From Hippophae tibetana (lineage: Eukaryota; Streptophyta; Magnoliopsida; Rosales; Elaeagnaceae): a DNA stretch of 64,000 nt. A program made the position numbers and the translations under genes. Below the pieces are notes generated by a model, which was not told the DNA's origin, did not search any database, and saw nothing but the letters and a program-made list of their open reading frames with translations. How positions within the stretch are numbered: position 1 is the stretch's first letter; each line of letters starts with the position of its first letter. Positions 9,611-24,491 of this stretch are shown piece by piece. Location of the stretch: the NCBI GenBank assembly GCA_037013495.1, contig CM072810.1, forward strand, positions 80,274,449-80,338,448. Direction: 5' to 3'.

Positions 9611-12600
9611 TACTCAATTATCGATAGAAGAATTAGAATATATCAAATCACAGATTGTACAGACTAACACAATATTAATATTCCTTGATTTGGAACCTCA
9701 TTTTTGAACACAAATGGCATCATTTACATCACTTAGCAAGGTTTTAATGTTTTTGTCACAGCATTTCCTTTTTACTTACTTTGGATTTTATTCAAAAGTG
9801 CTGTAATGAAGATATTGGTGCCCACCAAGGGTTATTTATTATTGTTTTCATACAATCTATATACTTTAAAAAATATAAGAGAAAGAAAAATAAAATGGAT
9901 ACCATTCATATTTTCAGAAACAACAAAAAAATTAATAAATATGTGTCGCAACTATTCACTACGATAATCTTGTACTCGTGTATTGAAACGACTATTATAA
10001 TATATGAAATTGAAGATTGTATAGATTCACACAATATTAATTTTCCTTGCTTTGGAAACTCATTTTTGTACACAAATTCCGTCGTTTACGTCACTTAAAT
10101 AGGGTTTAAACGTTTTGTTGCAACATTTCCATTTAATTCCTTTCGGTTTTATTCAAAAGAGCTATAAATTAGATATCGGTTCCGACAAAGGGTTATTTAT
10201 TAATTTATTCAATCATTCTATATTCTTTAAAAAATATAGGAGAAGAGAAAAAGAAGGGAATACTGCTCAGATTTTCAAAAACAACAAAACATTTGATAAA
10301 TATGACTTCCAACTATGAACTGCGATAACTGTTTACTCAGTTATCGAAAGAAGAATTACAATATATCAAATCACAGATTGTACAGACTAACACAATATTA
10401 ATATTCCTTGATTTGGAACCTCATTTTTGAACACAAATGGCATCATTTACATCACTTAGCAAGGTTTTAATGTTTTTGTCACAGCTTTTCCGTTTTACTT
10501 ACTTTCGATTTTATTCAAAAGTGCTGTAATGAAGATATTGGTGCCCACCAAGGGTTATTTATTATTGTTTTCATACAATCTATATACTTTAAAAAATATA
10601 AGAGAAAGAAAAATAAAATGGATACCATTCACATTTTCAAAAACAACAAAAAAATTAATAAATATGTGTCGCAACTATTCACTACGATAATCTTGTACTC
10701 GTGTAGTGAAACGACTATTATAATATATCAAATTGAAGATCGTATAGATTCACACAATATTAATTTTCCTTGCTTTGGAAACTCATTTTTGTACACAAAT
10801 TCCGTCGTTTACGTCACATAAATAGGGTTTAAACGTTTTGTTGCAACATTTCCATTTAATTCCTTTCGGTTTTATTCAAAAGAGCTATAAATTAGATATC
10901 GGTTCCGACAAAGGGTTATTTATTAATTTATTCAATCATTCTATATTCTTTAAAAAATATAGGAGAAGAGAAAAAGAAGGGAATACTGCTCAGATTTTCA
11001 AAAACAACAAAACATTTGATAAATATGACTTCCAACTGTGAACTATGATAATTGTTTACTCAATTATCGATAGAAGAATTAGAATATATCAAATCACAGA
11101 TTGTACAGACTAACACAATATTAATATTCCTTGATTTGGAACCTCATTTTTGAACACAAATGGCATCATTTACATCACTTAGCAAGGTTTTAATGTTTTT
11201 GTCACAGCATTTCCTTTTTACTTACTTTGGATTTTATTCAAAAGTTCTGTAATGAAGATATTGGTGCCCACCAAGGGTTATTTGTTATTGTTTTCATACA
11301 ATCTATATACTTTAAAAAATATAAGAGAAAGAAAAATAAAATGGATACCATTCACATTTTCAAAAACAACAAAAAAATTAATAAATATGTGTCGCAACTA
11401 TTCACTACGATAATCTTGTACTCGTGTATTGAAACGACTATTATAATATATGAAATTGAAGATCGTATAGATTCACACAATATTAATTTTCCTTGCTTGG
11501 GAAACTCATTTTTGTACACAAATTCCATCGTTTACGTCATTTAAATAGGGTTAAACGTTTTGTTGCAACATTTCCATTTTACTTCCTTTGGGTTTTATTC
11601 AAAAGAGCTATAAATTAGATATCGGTTCCGATAAAGGGTTATTTATTAGTTTATTCAATCATTCTCTATTTTTTTAAAAATATAAGAGAAGAGAAAAAGA
11701 AGGGAATACTGCTCAGATTTTCAAAAACAACAAAACATTTGATAAAAATGACTTCCAACTGTGAACTGCGATAATTGTTTACTCAGTTATCGATAGAAGA
11801 ATTAGAATATATCAAATCACAGATTGTACAGACTAACACAATATTAATATTCCTTGATTTGGAACCTCATTTTTGAACACAAATGGCATCATTTACATCA
11901 CTTAGCAAGGTTTTAATGTTTTTGTCACAACATTTCCATTTTACTTACTTTGGATTTTATTCAAAAGTGCTGTAATGAAGATATTGGTGCCCACCAAGGG
12001 TTATTTATTATTGTTTCATACAATCTATATACTTTAAAAAATATAAGAGAAATAAAAATAAAATGGATACTATTCACATTTTCGAAAACAACAAAAAAAT
12101 TAATAAATATGTGTCGCAACTATTCACTACGATAATCTTGTACTCGTGTATTGAAACGACAGTTATAATATATCAAATTGAAGATCGTATATATTCACAC
12201 AATATTAATTGTCCTTGCTTTGGAAACTCATTTTTGTACACAAATTACATCGTTTACGTCACTTAAAAAGGGGTTTAACGTTTTGTTGCAACATTTCCAT
12301 TTTACTTCCTTTCGGTTTTATTCAAAAGAGCGATAAATTAGATATCGGTTCCGACAAAGGGTTATTTATTAAATTATTCAATCATTCTCTATTCTTTAAA
12401 AATATAAGAGAAGAGAAAAAGAAGGGAATACTGCTCAGATTTTCAAAAACAACAAAACATTTGATACAAATGACTTCCAACTGTGAACTGCGATAATTGT
12501 TTACTCAGTTATGGACAAAAGAATTACAATATATCAAATCACAGATTGTAAAGACTAACACAATATTAATATTCCTTGATTTGGAACCTCATTTTTGAAC

Positions 12601-14446
12601 ACAAATGGCATCATTTACATCACTTAGCAAGGTTTTAATGTTTTTGTCACAGCATTTCCGTTTTACTTACTTTGGATTTTATTCAAAAGTGCTGTAATGA
12701 AGATATTGGTGCCCACCAAGGGTTATTTATTATTGTTTCATACAATCTATATACTTTAAAAAATATAAGAGAAAGAAAAATAAAATGGATACCATTCACA
12801 TTTTCAAAAACAACAAAAAAATTAATAAATATGTGTCGCAACTATTCACTACGATAATCTTGTACCCGTGTATTGAAACGACAGTTATAATATATCAAAT
12901 TGAAGATCGTATAGATTCACACAATATTAATTGTCCTTGCTTTTGAAACTCATTTTTGTACACAAATTCCATCGTTTACGTCACTTACAAAGGGGTTTAA
13001 CGTTTTGTTGCAACATTTCCATTTTACTTCCTTTCGGTTTTATTCAAAAGAGCGATAAATTAGATATCGGTTCCGACAAAGGGTTTTTTATTAATTTATT
13101 CAATCATTCTCTATTCTTTAAAAATATAAGAGAAGAGAAAAAGAAGGGAATACTGCTCAGATTTTCAAAAACAACAAAACATTTGATACAAATGACTTCC
13201 AACTGTGAACTGTGATAATTGTTTACTCAGTTATGGACAAAAGAATTACAATATATCAAATCACATATTGTATAGACTAACACAATATTAATATTCCTTG
13301 ATTTGGAACCTCATTTTTGAACACAAATGGTATCATTTACATCACTTAGCAAGGTTTTAATGTTTTTGTCACAGCATTTCCGTTTTACTTACTTTCGATT
13401 TTATTCAAAAGTGCTGTAATGAAGATATTGGTGCCCACCAAGGGTTATTGATTAATGTTTTCATACAATCTATATACTTTAAAAAATATAAGAGAAAGAA
13501 AAATAAAATGGATACCATTCACATTTTAAAAAACAACAAAAAAATTAATAAATATGTGTCGCAACTATTCACTACGATAATCTTGTACTCGTGTAGTGAA
13601 ACGACTATTATAATATATCAAATTGAAGATCGTATAGATTCATACAATATTAATTTTCCTTGCTTTGGAAACTCATTTTTGTACACAAATTCCGTCGTTT
13701 ACGTCACTTAAATAGGGTTTAAACGTTTTGTTGCAACATTTCCATTTAATTCCTTTCGGTTTTATTCAAAAGAGCTATAAATTAGATATCGGTTCCGACA
13801 AAGGGTTATTTATTAATTTATTCAATCATTCTCTATTCTTTAAAAAATATAGGAGAAGAGACAAAAGAAGGGAATACTGCTCGGATTTTCAAAAACAACA
13901 AAACATTTGATAAATATGACTTCCAACTGTGAACTGCGGTAATTGTTTACTCAGTTATCGATAGAAGAATTACAATATATCAAATCACAGATTGTACAGA
14001 CTAACACAATATTAATATTCCTTGATTTGGAACCTCATTTTTGAACACAAATGGCATCATTTACATCACTTAGCAAGGTTTTAATGTTTTGGTCACAGCA
14101 TTTCCATTTTACTTACTTTGGATTTTATTCAAAAGTGCTGTAATGAAGATATTGGTGCCCACCAAGGGTTATTTATTATTGTTTCATACAATCTATATAC
14201 TTTAAAAAATATAAGAGAAAGAAAAATAAAATGGATACTATTCACATTTTCGAAAACAACAAAAAAATTAATAAATATGTGTCGCAACTATTCACTACGA
14301 TAATCTTGTACTCGTGTAGTGAAACGACTATTATAATATATCAAATTGAAGATCGTATAGATTCACACAATATTAATATTCCTTGCTTTGGCAACTCATT
14401 TTTGTACACAAATTCCGTCGTTTACGTCACTTAAATAGGGTTTAAA
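9611..14446 (+). repeat. Mosaic units 14B-20, no clear long period
   Basis: These units mix markers without a simple larger period. Units 18 and 19 share GTTATGGACAAAAG in the dyad region, which destroys the right arm. Unit 20 and the following unit 21 share AGACAAAAGAAGGG and GCTCGGATTTTC. Several B monomers here have GTTTCATACAATC, with one T fewer than the usual GTTTTCATACAATC, which shifts the B frame. No non-satellite sequence is visible. Confidence 0.7.
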
Positions 14447-14929
14447 CGTTTTGTTGCAACATTTCCATTTAATTCCTTTCGGTTTTATTCAAAAGAGCTA
14501 TAAATTAGATATCGGTTCCGACAAAGGGTTATTTATTAATTTATTCAATCATTCTCTATTCTTTAAAAAATATAGGAGAAGAGACAAAAGAAGGGAATAC
14601 TGCTCGGATTTTCAAAAACAACAAAACATTTGATAAATATGACTTCCAACTGTGAACTTTGATAATTGTTTACTCAATTATCGATAGAAGAATTAGAATA
14701 TATCAAATCACAGATTGTACAGACTAACACAATATTAATATTCCTTGATTTGGAACCTCATTTTTGAACACAAATGGCATCATTTACATCACTTAGCAAG
14801 GTTTTAATGTTTTTGTCACAGCATTTCCTTTTTACTTACTTTGGATTTTATTCAAAAGTGCTGTAATGAAGATATTGGTGCCCACCAAGGGTTATTTATT
14901 ATTGTTTTCATACAATCTATATACTTTAA

Positions 14930-15890
14930 AAAATATAAGAGAAAGAAAAATAAAATGGATACTATTCACATTTTCAAAAACAACAAAAAAATTAATAAAT
15001 ATGTGTCGCAACTATTCGCTACGATAATCTTGTACTCGTGTATTGAAACGACTATTATAATATATGAAATTGAATATGTTATAGATTCACACAATATTAA
15101 TTTTCCTTGCTTTGGAAACTCATTTTTGTACACAAATTCCGTCGTTTACGTCACTTAAATAGGGTTTAAACGTTTTGTTGCAACATTTCCATTTTACTTC
15201 CTTTCGGTTTTATTGAAAAGAGCTATAAATTAGATATCGGTTCCGACAAAGCGTTATTTATTAATTTATTCAATCATTCTCTATTCTTTAAAAAATATAG
15301 GAGAAGAGAAAAAGAAGGGAATACTGCTCAGAGTTTCAAAAACAACAAAACATTTGATACAAATGACTTCCAACTGTGAACTGCGATAATTGTTTACTCA
15401 GTTATCGACAGAAGAATTACAATATATCAAATCACATATTGTATAGACTAACACAATATTAATATTCCTTTATTTGGAACCTCATTTTTGAACACAAATG
15501 GCATCATTTACATCACTTAGCAAGGTTTTAATGTTTTTCTAACACCATTTCTGTTTTTCTTACTTTTGGATTTATTCAAAAGAGCTGTAATGAAGATATT
15601 GGTGCCCACCAAGGATTATTTATTATTGTTTTCATTCAATCTATATTCTTTAAAAAATATAAGAGAAAGAAAAATAAAATGGATACTATTCATATTTTCA
15701 AAAACAACAAAAAAATTAATAAATATGTCTCGCAACTATTCACTATGATAATCTTGTACTCGTGTATTGAAACGACTATTATAATATATGAAATTGAATA
15801 TCGTAAAGATTCACACAATATTAATTTTCCTTGCTTTGGAACCTCATTTTTGTACACAAATTCCATCGTTTACGTCACTTAAATAGGGTT
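14930..15890 (+). repeat. Segment shared with 46.7-47.7 kb and 63.4-64.0 kb
   Basis: Rare markers are shared: TATTCGCTACG in B, TATTGAAAAGAGC (T to G in TTCAAAAG) in the next A, CTTTATTTGG, and TTTTTCTAACACCATTT at the A-B joint. Unit 22 (15171) corresponds to unit 66 (46971), 31,800 bp or 44 units away, and to unit 89 (63618). Confidence 0.75.
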
Positions 15891-15894
15891 TAAA

Positions 15895-17340
15895 CGTTTT
15901 GTTGCAACATTTCCATTTTACTTCCTTTGGGTTTTATTCAAAAGAGCTATAAATTAGATATCGGTTTCGACAAAGGGTTATTTATTAGTTTATTCAATCA
16001 TTCTCTATTCTTTAAAAAATATAAGAGAAGAGAAAAAGAAGGGAATACTGCTCACATTTTCAAAAACAACAAAACATTTGATACAAATGACTTCCAACTG
16101 TGAACTGCGATAATTGTTTACTCAGTTATCGACAGAAGAATTATAATATATCAAATCACATATTGTATAGACTAACACAATATTAATATTCCTTGATTTG
16201 GAACCTCATTTTTGAACACAAATGGCATCATTTACATCACTTAGCAAGGTTTTAATGTTTTTGACACAGCATTTCCGTTTTACTTACTTTCGATTTTATT
16301 CAAAAGTGCTGTAATGAAGATATTGGTGCCCACCAAGGGTTATTTATTATTGTTTTCATACAATCTATATACTTTAAAAAATATAAGAGAAAGAAAAATA
16401 AAATGGATACCATTCACATTTTCAAAAACGACAAAAAAATTAATAAATATGTGTCGCAACTATTCACTACGATAATCTTGTACTCGTGTATTGAAAGGAC
16501 TATTATAATATATGAAATTGAAGATCGTATAGATTCACACAAGATTAATTTTCCTTGCTTTGGAAACTCATTTTTGTACACAAATTCCATCGTTTACGTC
16601 ATTTAAATAGGGTTAAACGTTTTGTTGCAACATTTCCATTTTACTTCCTTTGGGTTTTATTCAAAAGAGCTATAAATTAGATATCGGTTTCGACAAAGGG
16701 TTATTTATTAGTTTATTCAATCATTCTCTATTCTTTAAAAAATATAAGAGAAGAGAAAAAGAAGGGAATACTGCTCACATTTTCAAAAACAACAAAACAT
16801 TTGATACAAATGACTTCCAACTGTGAACTGCGATAATTGTTTACTCAGTTATCGACAGAAGAATTATAATATATCAAATCACATATTGTATAGACTAACA
16901 CAATATTAATATTCCTTGATTTGGAACCTCATTTTTGAACACAAATGGCATCATTTACATAACTTAGCAAGGTTTTAATGTTTTTGACACAGCATTTCCG
17001 TTTTACTTACTTTCGATTTTATTCAAAAGTGCTGTAATGAAGATATTGGTTCCCACCAAGGGTTATTTATTATTGTTTTCATACAATTTATATACTTTAA
17101 AAAATATAAGATAAAGAAAAATAAAATGGATACTATTCACATTTTCAAAAACAACAAAAAAATTAATAAATATGTGTTTCAACTATTCACTACGATAATC
17201 TTGTACTCGTGTATTGAAACGACTATTATAATATATGAAATTGAATATCGTATAGATTCACACAATATTAATTTTCCTTGCTTTGGAAACTCATTTTTGT
17301 ACACAAATTCCATCGTTTACGTCACTTAAATAGGGTTAAA
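15895..17340 (+). repeat. Pair of closely related adjacent units 23 and 24
   Basis: The A halves of both units share CGGTTTCGACAAAGGG, CTCACATTTTC, GAAGAATTATAATATATC and TTTTTGACACAGC. They look like a recent single-unit tandem duplication, offset 723 bp. Their B halves differ at scattered positions. Confidence 0.7.
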
Positions 17341-18056
17341 CGTTTTGTTGCAACATTTCCATTTTACTTCCTTTGGGTTTTATTCAAAAGAGCTATAAAT
17401 TAGATATCGGTTCCGACAAAGGGTTATTTATTAGTTTATTCAATCATTCGCTATTTTTTTAAAAATATAAGAGAAGAGAAAAAGAAGGGAATACTGCTCA
17501 GATTTTCAAAAACAACAAAACATTTGATAAAAATGACTTCCAACTGTGAACTGCGATAATTGTTTACTCAGTTATCGACAGAAGAATTACAATATATCAA
17601 ATCACATATTGTATAGACTAACACAATATTAATATTCTTTGATTTGGAACCTAATTTTTGAACACAAATGGCATCATTTACATCACTTAGGAAGGTTTTA
17701 ATGTTTTTGTCACACCATTTCCATTTTACTCACTTTTGATTTTATTCAAAAGAGCTGTAATGAAGATATTGGTGCCCACCAAGGATTTTTTTTTTCATTC
17801 AATCTATATTCTTTAAAAAATATAAGAGAAAGAAAAATAAAATGGATACCATTCACATTTTCAAAAACAACAAAAAAATTAATAAATATGTGTCGCAACT
17901 ATTCACTACGATAATCTTGTACTCGTGTATTGGAACGACCGTTGTAATATATCAAATTGAAGATCGTATAGATTCACACAATATTAATTTTTCTTGCTTT
18001 GGAAACTCATTTTTGTACACAAATTCCACCGTTTACGTCACTTAAATAGGGTTAAA
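17341..18056 (+). repeat. Unit 25, short unit (716 bp)
   Basis: A carries the variant TCATTCGCTATTTTTTT. B has the contracted T tract (GGATTTTTTTTTTC). It is related to units 28 and 33, which share TCATTCGC, CCTAATTTTTG and the GGAACGACCGTTGTAATA variant. Confidence 0.7.
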
Positions 18057-20220
18057 CGTTTTGTTGCAACATTTCCATTTTACTTCCTTTGGGTTTTATT
18101 CAAAAGAGCTATAAAGTAGATATTGGTTCCGACAAAGGGTTATTTATTAGTTTATTCAATCATTCTCTATATTTTTAAAAATATAAGAGAAGAGAAATAG
18201 AAGGGAATACTGCTCAGATTTTCAAAAACAACAAAACATTTGATAAATATGACTTCCAACTGTGAAACGCGATAATTGTTTACTCAGTTATCGAGAGAAG
18301 AATTAGAATATATCAAATCACAGATTGTACAGACTAACACAATATTAATATTCCTTGATTTGGAACCTCATTTTTGAACACAAATGGCATCATTTACATC
18401 ACTTAGCAAGGTTTTATTGTTTTTGTCACACCATTTCCATTTTACTCACTTTCGATTTTATTCAAAAGAGCTGTAATGAAGATATTGGTGCCCACCAAGG
18501 ATTATTTATTATTTTTTCATACAATCTATATTCTTTAAAAAATATAAGAGAAAGAAAAATAATATGGATACTATTCACATTTTCAAAAACAACAAAAAAA
18601 TTAATAAATATGTGTCGCAACTATTCACTATGATAATCTTGTACTCGTGTATCGAAACGACCGTTATAATATATCAAATTGAAGATCGTATATATTCACA
18701 TAATATTAATTTTCCTTGCTTTGGAAACTCATTTTTGTACACAAATTCCGGCGTTTACGTCACTTAAATAGGGTTTAAACGTTTTGTTGCAACATTTCCA
18801 TTTTACTTCCTTTCGGTTTTATTCAAAAGAGCTATAAATTAGATATCGGTTCCGACAAAGGGTTATTTATTAATTTATTCAATCATTCTCTATTTTTCAA
18901 AAAATATAAGAGAAGAGAAAAAGAAGGGAATACTGCTCGGATTTTCAAAAACAACAAAACATGTGATAAATATGACTTCCAACTGTGAACTGTGATAATT
19001 GTTTACTCAATTATCGATAAAAGAATTAGAATATATCAAATCACAGATTGTACAGACTAACACAATATTAACATTCCTTGATTTGGAACCTCATTTTTGA
19101 ACACAAATGGCATTATTTACATCACTTAGCAAGGTTTTAATGTTTTTGTCACAGCATTTCCTTTTTACTTACTTTGGATTTTATTCAAAAGTGCTGTAAT
19201 GAATATATTGGTTCCCACCAAGGGTTATTTATTATTGTTTTCATACAATTTATATACTTTAAAAAATATAAGATAAAGAAAAATAAAATGGATACTATTC
19301 ACATTTTCAAAAACAACAAAAAAATTAATAAATATGTGTTTCAACTATTCACTACGATAATCTTGTACTCGTGTATTGAAACGACTATTATAATATATGA
19401 AATTGAATATCGTATAGATTCACACAATATTAATTTTCCTTGCTTTGGAAACTCATTTTTGTACACAAATTCCATCGTTTACGTCACTTAAATAGGGTTA
19501 AACGTTTTGTTGCAACATTTCCATTTTACTTCCTTTGGGTTTTATTCAAAAGAGCTATAAATTAGATATCGGTTCCGACAAAGGGTTATTTATTAGTTTA
19601 TTCAATCATTCGCTATTTTTTTAAAAATATAAGAGAAGAGAAAAAGAAGGGAATACTGCTCAGATTTTCAAAAACAACAAAACATTTGATAAAAATGACT
19701 TCCAACTGTGAACTGCGATAATTGTTTACTCAGTTATCGACAGAAGAATTACAATATATCAAATCACATATTGTATAGACTAACACAATATTAATATTCT
19801 TTGATTTGGAACCTAATTTTTGAACACAAATGGCATCATTTACATCACTTAGCAAGGTTTTAATGTTTTTGTCACACCATTTCCATTTTACTCACTTTTG
19901 ATTTTATTCAAAAGAGCTGTAATGAAGATATTGGTGCCCACCAAGGATTATTTTTTTTTCATTCAATCTATATTCTTTAAAAAATATAAGAGAAAGAAAA
20001 ATAAAATGGATACCATTCACATTTTCAAAAACAACAAAAAAATTAATAAATATGTGTCGCAACTATTCACTACGATAATCTTGTACTCGTGTATTGGAAC
20101 GACCGTTGTAATATATCAAATTGAAGATCGTATAGATTCACACAATATTAATTTTCCTTGCTTTGGAAACTCATTTTTGTACACAAATTCCACCGTTTAC
20201 GTCACTTAAATAGGGTTAAA
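18057..20220 (+). repeat. 3.60 kb-offset duplication, copy 1 (units 26-28)
   Basis: Three units match units 31-33 at an offset of exactly 3,604 bp. Shared rare markers are GAAACGCGATAATTG in A, AAACATGTGATAAATATG near 18,960 and 22,560, TTATTTACATCACTT (ATT for ATC), and TGTTTCAACTATTC in B. Single differences include TGATAATC at about 18,630 where the other copy has CGATAATC. Confidence 0.85.
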
Positions 20221-21660
20221 CGTTTTGTTGCAACATTTCCATTTTACTTCCTTTGGGTTTTATTCAAAAGAGCTATAAAGTAGATATTGGTTCCGACAAA
20301 GGGTTATTTATTAGTTTATTCAATCATTCTCTATATTTTTAAAAATATAAGAGAAGAGAAATAGAAGGGAATACTGCTCAGATTTTCAAAAACAACAAAA
20401 CATTTGATAAATATGACTTCCAACTGTGAAACGCGATAATTGTTTACTCAGTTATCGAGAGAAGAATTAGAATATATCAAATCACAGATTGTACAGACTA
20501 ACACAATATTAATATTCCTTGATTTGGAACCTCATTTTTGAACACAAATGGCATCATTTACATCACTTAGCAAGGTTTTATTGTTTTTGTCACACCATTT
20601 CCATTTTACTCACTTTCGATTTTATTCAAAAGAGCTGTAATGAAGATATTGGTGCCCACCAAGGATTATTTATTATTTTTTCATACAATCTATATTCTTT
20701 AAAAAATATAAGAGAAAGAAAAATAATATGGATACTATTCACATTTTCAAAAACAACAAAAAAATTAATAAATATGTGTCGCAACTATTCACTACGATAA
20801 TCTTGTACTCGTGTATCGAAACGACTGTTATAATATATCAAATTGAAGATCGTATATATTCACACAATATTAATTTTCCTTGCTTTGGAAACTCATTTTT
20901 GTACACAAATTCCACCGTTTACGTCACTTAAATAGGGTTAAACGTTTTGTTGCAACATTTCCATTTTACTTCCTTTCGGTTTTATTCAAAAGAGCTATAA
21001 AGTAGATATTGGTTCCGACAAAGGGTTATTTATTAGTTTATTCAATCATTCTCTATATTTTTAAAAATATAAGAGAAGAGAAATAGAAGGGAATACTGCT
21101 CAGATTTTCAAAAACAACAAAACATTTGATAAATATGACTTCCAACTGTGAAACGCGATAATTGTTTACTCAGTTATCGAGAGAAGAATTACAATATATC
21201 AAATCACAGATTGTACAGACTAAAACAATATTAATATTCCTTGATTTGGAACCTCATTTTTGAGCACAAATGGCATCATTTACATCACTTAGCAAGGTTT
21301 TAATGTTTTTGTCACACCATTTCCATTTTACTCACTTTTGATTTTATTCAAAAGAGCTGTAATGAAGATATTGGTGCCCACCAAGGATTATTTTTTTTTC
21401 ATTCAATCTATATTCTTTAAAAAATATAAGAGAAAGAAAAATAAAATGGATACCATTCACATTTTCAAAAACAACAAAAAAATTAATAAATATGTGTCGC
21501 AACTATTCACTACGATAATCTTGTACTCGTGTATTGGAACGACCGTTGTAATATATCAAATTGAAGATCGTATAGATTCACACAATATTAATTTTCCTTG
21601 CTTTGGAAACTCATTTTTGTACACAAATTCCACCGTTTACGTCACTTAAATAGGGTTAAA
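20221..21660 (+). repeat. Two-unit block between the 3.60 kb-offset copies (units 29-30)
   Basis: This 1,440 bp block repeats markers of both flanks. Unit 29 resembles units 26 and 31, and B of unit 30 resembles B of units 28 and 33. It reads as a further tandem copy with a chimeric unit 30. One marker, TTTTTGAGCACAAATGG, appears at about 21,260. Confidence 0.75.
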
Positions 21661-23823
21661 CGTTTTGTTGCAACATTTCCATTTTACTTCCTTTGGGTTT
21701 TATTCAAAAGAGCTATAAAGTAGATATTGGTTCCGACAAAGGGTTATTTATTAGTTTATTCAATCATTCTCTATATTTTTAAAAATATAAGAGAAGAGAA
21801 ATAGAAGGGAATACTGCTCAGATTTTCAAAAACAACAAAACATTTGATAAATATGACTTCCAACTGTGAAACGCGATAATTGTTTACTCAGTTATCGAGA
21901 GAAGAATTAGAATATATCAAATCACAGATTGTACAGACTAACACAATATTAATATTCCTTGATTTGGAACCTCATTTTTGAACACAAATGGCATCATTTA
22001 CATCACTTAGCAAGGTTTTATTGTTTTTGTCACACCATTTCCATTTTACTCACTTTCGATTTTATTCAAAAGAGCTGTAATGAAGATATTGGTGCCCACC
22101 AAGGATTATTTATTATTTTTTCATACAATCTATATTCTTTAAAAAATATAAGAGAAAGAAAAATAATATGGATACTATTCACATTTTCAAAAACAACAAA
22201 AAAATTAATAAATATGTGTCGCAACTATTCACTACGATAATCTTGTACTCGTGTATCGAAACGACTGTTATAATATATCAAATTGAAGATCGTATATATT
22301 CACACAATATTAATTTTCCTTGCTTTGGAAACTCATTTTTGTACACAAATTCCGGCGTTTACGTCACTTAAATAGGGTTTAAACGTTTTGTTGCAACATT
22401 TCCATTTTACTTCCTTTCGGTTTTATTCAAAAGAGCTATAAATTAGATATCGGTTCCGACAAAGGGTTATTTATTAATTTATTCAATCATTCTCTATTTT
22501 TCAAAAAATATAAGAGAAGAGAAAAAGAAGGGAATACTGCTCGGATTTTCAAAAACAACAAAACATGTGATAAATATGACTTCCAACTGTGAACTGTGAT
22601 AATTGTTTACTCAATTATCGATAAAAGAATTAGAATATATCAAATCACAGATTGTACAGACTAACACAATATTAACATTCCTTGATTTGGAACCTCATTT
22701 TTGAACACAAATGGCATTATTTACATCACTTAGCAAGGTTTTAATGTTTTTGTCACAGCATTTCCTTTTTACTTACTTTGGATTTTATTCAAAAGTGCTG
22801 TAATGAAGATATTGGTTCCCACCAAGGGTTATTTATTATTGTTTTCATACAATTTATATACTTTAAAAAATATAAGATAAAGAAAAATAAAATGGATACT
22901 ATTCACATTTTCAAAAACAACAAAAAAATTAATAAATATGTGTTTCAACTATTCACTACGATAATCTTGTACTCGTGTATTGAAACGACTATTATAATAT
23001 ATGAAATTGAATATCGTATAGATTCACACAATATTAATTTTCCTTGCTTTGGAAACTCATTTTTGTACACAAATTCCATCGTTTACGTCACTTAAATAGG
23101 GTTAAACGTTTTGTTGCAACATTTCCATTTTACTTCCTTTGGGTTTTATTCAAAAGAGCTATAAATTAGATATCGGTTCCGACAAAGGGTTATTTATTAG
23201 TTTATTCAATCATTCGCTATTTTTTTAAAAATATAAGAGAAGAGAAAAAGAAGGGAATACTGCTCAGATTTTCAAAAACAACAAAACATTTGATAAAAAT
23301 GACTTTCAACTGTGAACTGCGATAATTGTTTACTCAGTTATCGACAGAAGAATTACAATATATCAAATCACATATTGTATAGACTAACACAATATTAATA
23401 TTCTTTGATTTGGAACCTAATTTTTGAACACAAATGGCATCATTTACATCACTTAGCAAGGTTTTAATGTTTTTGTCACACCATTTCCATTTTACTCACT
23501 TTTGATTTTATTCAAAAGAGCTGTAATGAAGATATTGGTGCCCACCAAGGATTATTTTTTTTTCATTCAATCTATATTCTTTAAAAAATATAAGAGAAAG
23601 AAAAATAAAATGGATACCATTCACATTTTCAAAAACAACAAAAAAATTAATAAATATGTGTCGCAACTATTCACTACGATAATCTTGTACTCGTGTATTG
23701 GAACGACCGTTGTAATATATCAAATTGAAGATCGTATAGATTCACACAATATTACTTTTCCTTGCTTTGGAAACTCATTTTTGTACACAAATTCCACCGT
23801 TTACGTCACTTAAATAGGTTAAA
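21661..23823 (+). repeat. 3.60 kb-offset duplication, copy 2 (units 31-33)
   Basis: This is the counterpart of 18057-20220. The end differs by one missing G at the joint (AAATAGGTTAAACG), giving a 717 bp last unit. Other single changes include GACTTTCAACTG at about 23,300. Confidence 0.85.
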
Positions 23824-24491
23824 CGTTTTGTTGCAACATTTCCATTTTACTTCCTTTGGGTTTTATTCAAAAGAGCTATAAAGTAGATATTGGTTCCGAC
23901 AAAGGGTTATTTATTAGTTTATTCAATCATTCTCTATTTTTTAAAAAATATAAGAGAAGAGAAATAGAAGGGAATACTGCACAGATTTTCAAAAACAACA
24001 AAACATTTGATAAATATGACTTCCAACTGTGAACTGCGATAATTGTTTACTCAGTTATCGAGAGAAGAATTAGAATATATCAAATCACAGATTGTACAGA
24101 CTAACACAATATTAATATTCCTTGATTTGGAACCTCATTTTTGAACACAAATGGCATCATTTACATCAATTAGCAAGGTTTTAATGTTTTTGTCACACCA
24201 TTTCCATTTTACTCACTTTTGATTTTATTCAAAAGAGCTGTAATCAAGATATTGATGCCCACCAAGGATTATTTATTTATTTTTCATTCAATCTATATTC
24301 TTTAAAAAATATAAGAGAAAGAAAAATAAAATGGATACTATTCACATTTTCAAAAACAACAAAAAAATTAATAAATATGTGTCGCAACTATTCACTACCA
24401 TAATCTTGTACTCGTGTATCGAAACGACCATTATAATATATCAAATTGAAGATCGTATAGATTCACACAATATTAATTTTCCTTGCTTTGG
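23824..24491 (+). repeat. Unit 34, left flank of the 7.23 kb duplication
   Basis: This is a standard A with AGAAATAGAAGGG, as in units 26 and 31, followed by a B with the ATTTATTTATTTTTC form. Near its end it switches to the GGCGTTTACGTCACATACAT type that opens the duplicated segment. Confidence 0.7.
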
